From the NCBI GenBank assembly GCA_020048255.1, contig JAIFMR010000199.1, forward strand, positions 1-11,369: a DNA stretch of 11,369 nucleotides, given 5' to 3'. Made by a program: the position numbers and the translations under genes. This document shows positions 6,019-11,369 of the stretch, piece after piece. Under the pieces are notes generated by a model that ran no database searches, was not told the DNA's origin, and saw nothing but the letters and a program-made list of their open reading frames with translations. Within the stretch, counting starts at the first letter, position 1. Every line of letters starts with the position of its first letter. Source of the stretch: Rhodoferax sp. Its GTDB lineage: Bacteria; Pseudomonadota; Gammaproteobacteria; Burkholderiales; Burkholderiaceae_C.

Positions 6019-6038
6019 GAATGATGAATGTTTGCCAA
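6007..6038 (-). promoter_or_regulatory. Predicted promoter of the glnT-like gene
   Basis: On the minus strand TTGGCA (6038-6033, five of six to consensus) precedes a TATATATAAT stretch. Using TATATA at 6016-6011 or 6014-6009 gives spacers of 16 or 18 nt. The perfect TATAAT at 6012-6007 would need 20 nt. The -35 box overlaps the last codons of the dehydrogenase gene. This implies that the synthetase can be transcribed separately from the genes upstream. Confidence 0.55.
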
Positions 6039-6039
6039 C

Positions 6040-7506
6040 CTACACGGGCGAGTCAATACGAATCCAGGTGGTCTTGGTTTCGGTGTACTTGTCAAACGCG
6101 TGCAGCGATTTGTCGCGCCCGACACCGCTTTGTTTGTAGCCGCCAAACGGCACGGTGATGTCGTCTTCGTCATACTGATTCACATGCACAGTGCCGGCGC
6201 GCAGCGCGCGCGCCACACCATGCGCCTTGTTGATGTCACGCGTCCACACCGCCGCCTGCAAACCGTAGACACTTGCATTGGCCTGGCGCACAACATCGGC
6301 CGCATCGGTGAAGGACAGCACCGACAGCACCGGGCCAAAAATCTCTTCGCGGCAAATGGTCATGCCGGGGTTGACGCCGGCAAAGATGGTGGGCTGCACG
6401 TAAAAACCACCCGATTGAGCCAGCGCTTGTTCACCGCCATACAGCAGACTGGCGCCCTCCGACTTGCCACTCTCGACATAGCGCAGCACCGTATCCATCT
6501 GCGTCTTGTCCACAATGGCGCCCATGATCGTGGCGGGGTCCAGAGGGTTGGCTGGGGCAAATTGCGGTGCCAGCGCCACGGCCCTCTCCAGAAACTGTTC
6601 CTGAATACTCGCCTCGACAAACAGGCGCGACGGCGCGTTGCAGCTCTCGCCCTGATTGAAGAAGATGCTCCCCACGGCGGCTTCCACAGCCTTGTCCAAA
6701 TTGGGGCAGTCGGCAAAGACAATGTTGGGTGATTTGCCACCCAGCTCTGTCCAGGCACGCTTCAAATTGCTTTGCCCGGCCATCACATGAATTTGTTTGC
6801 CTACTTTGGTGGAACCAGTAAAGGCAATGCAATCCACATCCATGTGCAGCGCCAAGGGTGAGCCGGCCTCAGTCCCATAACCGGGAACCACATTGAACAC
6901 GCCTGGCGGAATACCCGCTTCAAGTGCCAGTTCAGCAAGACGCAAGGCGGTCAAGGGCGACTTTTCGCTGGGTTTCAACACCACCGAATTGCCCGCCGCC
7001 AAAGCTGGGGCAATCTTCCAGGCCGCCATAATCATCGGGTAATTCCAGGGCACGATGACCCCGATCACACCCATGGGTTCGCGCGTGATCAGCGCCAGCG
7101 CGGTGCTGGCCGTGGGGGCAATTTCGTCATAAATCTTGTCCACTGCCTCGCCGTACCAGCGAATGCAGTTGGCAGCACTGTTGACATCAACCGCCCGGGC
7201 GTATTTGATGGGCTTGCCCATGTCCAGCGTTTCCATCAAGGCCAGTTCATCGGCATGCTGCAGCAACTGGTCGGCAAATTTGATCATGACCCGCTTGCGC
7301 GCCGCAGGCGCCATGCCACACCAACGCTTGTCTTCAAAAGCGGCTCGGCCTGCTGCCACGGCGGCGTTGATATCGGCCTCTGCGCAGCGTGCCACCTGCG
7401 TGAGCAGGCGGCCATCGACGGGTGAGATGCAGTCGGAGGTTTGGTGGCTTTGGGCGGCGGTGCGGATGCCGTTAATGAAAGCGCGGCCGTCGTAGGTTTG
7501 CTCCAT
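6040..7506 (-). CDS. PuuC-like NAD(P)-dependent aldehyde dehydrogenase (probable gamma-glutamyl-gamma-aminobutyraldehyde dehydrogenase)
   Basis: The product is an aldehyde dehydrogenase of 488 residues (E. coli PuuC has 495). Seen are the oxyanion Asn in VPWNYP (N155), the cofactor lysine in LKPSEKSP (K178), the nucleotide-binding FTGSTKVGK (229-237), the general base E254 in ELGGKSPNIVFADCPNL, the catalytic Cys in NQGESCNAPSR (C289), EEIFGPV (387-393) and the C-terminal VPFGGYKQSGVGRDKSLHA. The wording tracks PuuC closely, including GKP and IRWY in the N-terminal part. It probably oxidises an aminoaldehyde made from a polyamine to the acid. Related substrates such as 4-aminobutanal or 3-aminopropanal remain possible. 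AAAAGGA (minus strand, near 7520-7515) is the ribosome binding site. The gene lies 87 bp after potI. Confidence 0.9.
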   Translation of the reverse strand: MEQTYDGRAFINGIRTAAQSHQTSDCISPVDGRLLTQVARCAEADINAAVAAGRAAFEDKRWCGMAPAARKRVMIKFADQLLQHADELALMETLDMGKPIKYARAVDVNSAANCIRWYGEAVDKIYDEIAPTASTALALITREPMGVIGVIVPWNYPMIMAAWKIAPALAAGNSVVLKPSEKSPLTALRLAELALEAGIPPGVFNVVPGYGTEAGSPLALHMDVDCIAFTGSTKVGKQIHVMAGQSNLKRAWTELGGKSPNIVFADCPNLDKAVEAAVGSIFFNQGESCNAPSRLFVEASIQEQFLERAVALAPQFAPANPLDPATIMGAIVDKTQMDTVLRYVESGKSEGASLLYGGEQALAQSGGFYVQPTIFAGVNPGMTICREEIFGPVLSVLSFTDAADVVRQANASVYGLQAAVWTRDINKAHGVARALRAGTVHVNQYDEDDITVPFGGYKQSGVGRDKSLHAFDKYTETKTTWIRIDSPV

Positions 7507-7525
7507 TTTGTTTTCCTTTTAATAA

Positions 7526-7554
7526 GTGATAGAAAGTCTGCTACCGCCGCTCAA
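7526..7554 (-). promoter_or_regulatory. Weak candidate promoter upstream of the aldehyde dehydrogenase gene
   Basis: Minus-strand TTGAGC (7554-7549) and TATCAC (7531-7526) are separated by 17 nt in the 87-bp gap between potI and the dehydrogenase. Each matches consensus at four of six positions. The gap contains no clear terminator, so read-through from potFGHI is equally possible. Confidence 0.3.
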
Positions 7555-7593
7555 TGAATAACGGCACTGGCTGGCGTGAGTTACCTCACCAGC

Positions 7594-8457
7594 TCACTTG
7601 GGTTGCAGAGCGGCCAGTTCGGCACGGGTGGCGGCGGCAATTTCACGCTCGCGTTTGCGGGTCTGGCGCGCGACCCAAACGCTGTAGGCAATCACCACCG
7701 CCGTCACAGACACGATCAGCAAGGTGGCCGCCGCGTAAATGGTGGGGTTGATGCCACGGCGGGCGTAGCCAAAGATGACCTGAGGCAAAGTGTTGACACC
7801 CGGGCCAGACAAAAACTCGGAGATCACTACATCGTCAAAACTTAGCGTAAACGCCAGCAGGTAGGCGGCCAAAATCGCTTGAAAAATATTCGGCATAGTG
7901 ATCAAAAAGAACACCTGAAATGGCTTGGCACCAAGGTCCATGGCAGCCTCTTCAATCGCACGGTTCATTTCCAGCAGGCGGCTTTGTATCACCACCATGC
8001 CGTAGGCCATGCCCAGCAGCGTGTGGCCCAGCACAATCGTCAACATGCCGCGTTGCGGCCAACCAATGGCGTTTTGAATACCCACCATCAGCAGCAACAA
8101 GGACAGGCCAATGACCACTTCAGGCATCACCAGTGGCGCATTGACCATGCCCGAAAACACGGTTCGGCCAGGGAACCGCCGGTAGCGCACCAGCACAAAC
8201 GCCGCAAAAGTGGCCAGCACGGCGGAGGCAATGCCAGAAAACGTGGCCACCTGCAGCGACAGCCAGAAGCCATCGACAATTTTGGTGTCCTTGGTCAAGG
8301 CCTCGTACCAGCGCAACGAGAAGCCGGTGAACACCGCATCCTGACGCGTGCTGTTGAACGAAAACACGATCATGAACATCAGCGGCAGGTACAAAAACAG
8401 GAAGGTCAGCGCCATCCAGGTCTTGCCAAAGTAGCGGATCAGAAAATTGTTCATCAT
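7594..8457 (-). CDS. potI: Putrescine-type ABC transporter permease PotI
   Basis: This is one of the two inner-membrane permeases of a PotFGHI-type polyamine importer. It has 287 residues (E. coli PotI 281) with about six membrane segments near 12-34, 66-90, 105-127, 138-159, 188-212 and 240-262. The cytoplasmic EAA loop, EEAAMDLGAKPFQVFFLITMPN (169-190), contacts the ATPase. FSFNSTR, APLVMPEV, GLSLLLL, AFTLSFDDVVISEFLSGPG and TLPQVIFGYAR closely follow PotI wording. Two ATGs in tandem (8457 and 8454) could serve as start. Neither has a clear ribosome binding site, and the gene begins 9 nt after the potH stop, so translational coupling is likely. A short charged C-terminal tail follows the last membrane segment. 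Substrate could be putrescine or spermidine. Confidence 0.93.
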   Translation of the reverse strand: MMNNFLIRYFGKTWMALTFLFLYLPLMFMIVFSFNSTRQDAVFTGFSLRWYEALTKDTKIVDGFWLSLQVATFSGIASAVLATFAAFVLVRYRRFPGRTVFSGMVNAPLVMPEVVIGLSLLLLMVGIQNAIGWPQRGMLTIVLGHTLLGMAYGMVVIQSRLLEMNRAIEEAAMDLGAKPFQVFFLITMPNIFQAILAAYLLAFTLSFDDVVISEFLSGPGVNTLPQVIFGYARRGINPTIYAAATLLIVSVTAVVIAYSVWVARQTRKREREIAAATRAELAALQPK

Positions 8458-8466
8458 GCGGTCCGG

Positions 8467-9387
8467 TTAGTGGCGGGGTTCGGCGGCGTCACCGGTGTAG
8501 TGGTAGTAGATGGCCAATGGAACCACGATCAGGCCGATCATCACCACCGCCAGCGCCGAAGCGCGCGGCCAGTTGTTGCTGGTGAACATTTCGTCCCACA
8601 CCACGCGACCAATCATGATGTTCTCCGGGCCACCCAGCAGCGAAGGAATCACGAACTCACCCACGCACGGGATGAACACCAGCATGAAACCCGCAATGAT
8701 GCCGGCCTTGGACAGTGGCACGGTCACCAGCCAGAAGGCCTTGAATGGCGTAGTGCCCAGGTCATAGGCGGCCTCCAACAGACGAAAATCCATTTTCACC
8801 AGATTGGCATACAGCGGCAGCACCATGAACGGCAAATACACATACGTCATGCCCACGAGCATAGACACATTGGTGTAGAGCATCTGGATCGGCTCACTGA
8901 TCAGCCCCAGCCCCATCAACACCTGGTTGATCACCCCCTGATCAGCCAAGATGCCCTTCCAGGCATAGACGCGCAGCAAAAACGAGGTCCAGAACGGCAG
9001 CATCACCATCATCAGTAAGGCCGGGCGAACGCTGGCCGGGCTGCGGGCGATGAAGTAAGAGAACGGGTAGCCAATCAGCAGACACAGCACAGCTGTCGCC
9101 AATGCATAGGCCAGCGACCGCACATAGGCCTCGATGTAGATCGTCTGGAACATTCCGCCGCCGCCATCTTCAGCTCTGAAAATGGTCCAATAATTCTCGT
9201 ACTTGAGCTTGAGCAAACCCGTGGTGGAATCCCAAATGGGCTTGAAGGGCGTGATGTCGTTGCCCATGTCCACAAAACTGATGTACAGCAGGATCAAAAA
9301 CGGCATCAGAAAAAACATCACCAGCCAGCTGAACGGAACACCGATCACGAAGCGCTTGCCGGGCATGGGGATTTGCAACTTGGTCAT
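8467..9387 (-). CDS. potH: Putrescine-type ABC transporter permease PotH
   Basis: This is the partner permease of PotI, with 306 residues. Predicted membrane segments lie near 14-38, 91-113, 123-145, 172-196, 227-250 and 275-296, with a large periplasmic loop between the first two (about 39-90). The EAA loop is LEAAYDLGTTPFKAFWLVTVPLS (204-226). SLAYALATAVLCLLIGYPFSY, LPFWTSFLLRVYAWKGIL and FIPCVGEFVIPSLLGGP are typical of the PotB/PotH family. AGGAG (minus strand, 9399-9395) stands 7 nt before the ATG and abuts the potG stop codon, so potG, potH and potI form a tight operon. Assignment to PotH rather than spermidine-type PotB rests on the PotFGHI gene order. Confidence 0.93.
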   Translation of the reverse strand: MTKLQIPMPGKRFVIGVPFSWLVMFFLMPFLILLYISFVDMGNDITPFKPIWDSTTGLLKLKYENYWTIFRAEDGGGGMFQTIYIEAYVRSLAYALATAVLCLLIGYPFSYFIARSPASVRPALLMMVMLPFWTSFLLRVYAWKGILADQGVINQVLMGLGLISEPIQMLYTNVSMLVGMTYVYLPFMVLPLYANLVKMDFRLLEAAYDLGTTPFKAFWLVTVPLSKAGIIAGFMLVFIPCVGEFVIPSLLGGPENIMIGRVVWDEMFTSNNWPRASALAVVMIGLIVVPLAIYYHYTGDAAEPRH

Positions 9388-9399
9388 GGGGTTGCTCCT

Positions 9400-10506
9400 T
9401 CAGTCGCGTAACACCACGCCGGCACGATCGCTCCACCAAAAATACACGTCGTCTTCCCAGGTGATGTTGCTCAGGTCGTGGCGCGAGGTGTTGGCCTCGG
9501 TGATCTTCACCCGAGTGCCATCCGAGGCCTTGACGATGAAGGTGTTGTAAGAGCCAAAGTAGGCAATTTCCTTGACCCGCCCGCTGAACAGGTTGTGATC
9601 CACGTTGGGGCGCTCTTTGCTGATCTCGATCTTTTCAGGGCGGATCGCCATCGTGACCGGCATGTTGAGTGCCCCACTGACACCGTGGCCGACCTGAATC
9701 TCGCCAATGCCGGTTTCAACCGCGCAGCGGTCCGGGTGGTCCACGCTGAGCTTGCCATTGAACAAATTCACATTGCCAATGAAGTCCGCCACAAAGCGGT
9801 TGGCCGGGTGCTCATAGACTTCTTCAGGTGAGCCCACCTGCAGCACACGGCCTTTGCTCATGACGGCAATGCGCCCGGCCATGGTCATGGCCTCTTCCTG
9901 GTCATGGGTGACCATGACGCAGGTCACACCCACTTTTTCAATGATGTTGACCAACTCAAACTGGGTTTGCTCGCGCAATTTTTTGTCCAGGGCACCCAGA
10001 GGTTCATCCAGCAACAAGACCTTGGGCCGCTTGGCCAGACTGCGTGCCAAAGCCACCCGCTGCTGCTGACCACCGGACAACTGGTGCGGCTTACGTTTAG
10101 CGTAGGCACCGAGTTGCACCAGGTCAAGCATTTCGCCCACGCGTTGCTGAATATCGCTTTTGGGAAGGCCTTCACGCTTCAGGCCAAACGCGACGTTTTC
10201 CCAAATGTCGAGATGCGGAAACAGCGCATACGACTGAAACATCATGTTGAAGGGACGGTCATAAGGCGCCAACTTGGCCACGTCTTGCCCGCCCAAAAGA
10301 ATGCGGCCCGAGGTGGGCGTTTCAAAGCCGGCCAGCATGCGCAGCAGGGTGGACTTGCCGCAGCCCGAGCTTCCCAGCAGCGCAAAAATCTCGCCTTTGC
10401 CGATCGACAAGTTGACTTCATCGACGGCAATCGCCTCGTCGAAGCGCTTGACCAGCTTCTCTGTCACCAGATAGTCTTTTGTGGGGGTGTTGTCAGCCAT
10501 GTCCAT
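9400..10506 (-). CDS. potG: Polyamine ABC transporter ATP-binding protein PotG
   Basis: This cytoplasmic ATPase energises the PotH-PotI channel. The 368-residue product contains Walker A GSSGCGKST (45-53), the Q-loop glutamine in MMFQSYALFPH (Q91), the signature LSGGQQQR (143-150), Walker B VLLLDEP (163-169), the D-loop GALD and the switch histidine in VTHDQEEA (H201). A C-terminal TOBE-type regulatory region (about 290-362, from AIRPEKIEI onward) is typical of PotA/PotG importers. The first ATG at 10506 gives MDMADN; the second ATG six bases on is also possible, as the upstream GAAAGA is a weak ribosome binding site. A strong terminator hairpin ends 17 nt upstream, so expression depends on read-through from potF. 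Confidence 0.94.
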   Translation of the reverse strand: MDMADNTPTKDYLVTEKLVKRFDEAIAVDEVNLSIGKGEIFALLGSSGCGKSTLLRMLAGFETPTSGRILLGGQDVAKLAPYDRPFNMMFQSYALFPHLDIWENVAFGLKREGLPKSDIQQRVGEMLDLVQLGAYAKRKPHQLSGGQQQRVALARSLAKRPKVLLLDEPLGALDKKLREQTQFELVNIIEKVGVTCVMVTHDQEEAMTMAGRIAVMSKGRVLQVGSPEEVYEHPANRFVADFIGNVNLFNGKLSVDHPDRCAVETGIGEIQVGHGVSGALNMPVTMAIRPEKIEISKERPNVDHNLFSGRVKEIAYFGSYNTFIVKASDGTRVKITEANTSRHDLSNITWEDDVYFWWSDRAGVVLRD

Positions 10507-10523
10507 TCTTTCGCTTCAGGCAT

Positions 10524-10560
10524 AAAAAAGGGCTGTTCATACTCAGCGTACAAACAGCCC
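10524..10560 (-). terminator. Partial terminator between potF and potG
   Basis: On the minus strand the arm GGGCTGTTTGTAC (10560-10548) pairs with GTATGAACAGCCC (10542-10530), 13 positions including two G-U pairs, closing a GCTGA loop. Six T (10529-10524) follow. It looks like a full intrinsic terminator, yet lies inside an ABC-transporter operon straight after the binding-protein gene. Such hairpins usually keep the binding protein more abundant than the ATPase and permeases, by stopping part of transcription and by protecting the upstream mRNA 3' end. Confidence 0.88.
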
Positions 10561-10581
10561 GTGCGTCAAAGGCGCTCTAAC

Positions 10582-11369
10582 TTACTTGCCTTTTTTGAAG
10601 CTGTTGTAGGCGGTTGCCATGGCTTCGCGTGCTTCATTGGTGAAGCTGCTGGGTGCAATCATCTTGGCAAAATAATCTGCCTCAACAAAAATGGTCTTGT
10701 TGCCCGAAATTTCAGGTTTGACCTGCGCTACCGCAGCCTTGTTGGCTGTGGGGTAGTTCATCTCATTGGTCATCTGGGCAGCACTTTCGGCACGCAGATA
10801 AAAGTCAATGAAAGCCATGGCGTTGTTCGGGTGCTTGGCATCTTTGGTAACGGCCATGGTGTCAAAGAAGATCAGCGCGCCTGTGGAAGGCAACAGCGCT
10901 TCGATTTCGTCCTTGGACTTGTTTTCCTTGGCACGGCCTGCAGCAATGTTGATGTCGCCCGACCAGCCAATCGCCACACAAGCCTTGCCACCGGCAATGT
11001 CATCGATCATGGTCGAGCTGAAGATGCGGACATCTTTGCGTACCTTGGCCAACATGTCTGTGGCGGCCTTGTAATCAGCTACGTCATTGGAGTAGGCATC
11101 TTTGCCGATGTAGTGCAGCGCCACGGGAATGATCTCGGTGGGAGAATCCAGGTAGGCAATACCGCACGATTTGAGCTTGGAGGTGTATTCAGGTTTGAAG
11201 ACCAGATCCCAAGCGTTTTCAGGCATGGGCATCTTGCCCAGCGCCTTGGCCACTTTGGTCTTGTTGATGCCGACGGTGGTAAAGCCCCAGGCCCATGGCA
11301 CCAGATGCTTGTTGTCAGGGTCGGTGTTTTTGGCCAGAGTGGCCATGATGGGGGCATCAAGGTTGGCCA
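10582..11369 (-). CDS. potF: Putrescine-type periplasmic binding protein PotF (5' end outside window)
   Basis: This is the C-terminal two thirds (about 261 codons) of the periplasmic polyamine-binding protein that delivers substrate to PotHI. The reading frame stays open to the window edge. The ATG at 11346 is internal, because the residues before it (ANLDAPI) continue the family alignment. Recognisable PotF/PotD parts are DPDNKHLVPWAWGFTTVGIN, LKSCGIAYLDSPTEI, KACVAIGWSGD, GALIFFDTMAV, NNAMAFIDFYLR and NYPTANKAA. The Trp and Asp of GWSGD and the Phe and Asp of FFD correspond to amine-binding residues described for E. coli PotF. The signal peptide and the N-terminal part lie outside. It is first in the visible operon and is followed by a terminator-like hairpin. 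Confidence 0.94.
   Translation of the reverse strand, partial: ANLDAPIMATLAKNTDPDNKHLVPWAWGFTTVGINKTKVAKALGKMPMPENAWDLVFKPEYTSKLKSCGIAYLDSPTEIIPVALHYIGKDAYSNDVADYKAATDMLAKVRKDVRIFSSTMIDDIAGGKACVAIGWSGDINIAAGRAKENKSKDEIEALLPSTGALIFFDTMAVTKDAKHPNNAMAFIDFYLRAESAAQMTNEMNYPTANKAAVAQVKPEISGNKTIFVEADYFAKMIAPSSFTNEAREAMATAYNSFKKGK

Noticed and set aside
7570..7593. GCTG..GTGAG/CTCAC..CAGC hairpin just after potI as an operon terminator
   Set aside because: Short, bulged stem without a T-run on the minus strand. Read-through into the dehydrogenase gene seems as likely.
7879..9018. Plus-strand reading frame of 379 codons opposite potI and potH
   Set aside because: Its product is dominated by His, Gln and Arg, as expected when hydrophobic membrane-protein codons are read in reverse. 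It is a shadow of the two permeases.
1..11369. Search by eye for tRNA genes, CRISPR repeats, insertion-sequence ends, phage or toxin-antitoxin genes
   Set aside because: None seen. All long minus-strand frames are accounted for by housekeeping or polyamine genes.

Overview
The window looks like a chromosomal segment of a betaproteobacterium, most likely family Comamonadaceae (Rhodoferax/Polaromonas-like). This is judged from protein wording (the IF-3 start IATEFRDRR, ThrRS, AceA), the moderately high G+C coding DNA with A+T-rich regulatory gaps, and the gene order. No search was run, so genus level is only an impression. Every supported gene lies on the minus strand, so transcription runs from high to low coordinates. 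The long plus-strand reading frames are antisense shadows.

Translation block (1-2921, minus): thrS, infC and the start of rpmI form the conserved thrS-infC-rpmI(-rplT) operon. thrS is preceded by what looks like a complete transcription attenuator: a 10-codon leader ORF encoding MTPRTTRRSY (three Thr codons), a segment able to form an antiterminator, and a strong intrinsic terminator ending about 20 nt before the thrS ATG. infC very probably starts at a rare ATC codon. The 196-nt infC-rpmI gap contains several hairpins and is a candidate site for ribosomal-protein feedback.

Glyoxylate block (2990-4490, minus): aceA (isocitrate lyase) has its own terminator and a good ribosome binding site. 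Its upstream A+T-rich region carries two copies of GTCTT-N4-AAGAC centred 30 bp apart, which is probably a cooperative operator.

Polyamine block (4629-11369, minus): in transcription order this is potF (5'-truncated by the window), potG, potH, potI, a PuuC-like aldehyde dehydrogenase and a type III (GlnT-like) glutamine synthetase. The ABC importer would bring in putrescine or a related polyamine. The glutamine-synthetase-like ligase would gamma-glutamylate the amine, and the dehydrogenase would oxidise the resulting aldehyde. The oxidase/aminotransferase and hydrolase steps (PuuB and PuuD types) are not in the window. A strong hairpin-plus-U-run separates potF from potG and probably sets an excess of binding protein over membrane components. 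The synthetase gene has its own near-consensus promoter, embedded in a palindrome.

The most interesting items are the thrS leader-peptide attenuator, the paired aceA operators, the palindrome over the synthetase promoter, and the use of a type III synthetase in a polyamine locus. No mobile elements, CRISPR arrays, tRNA or rRNA genes were seen.
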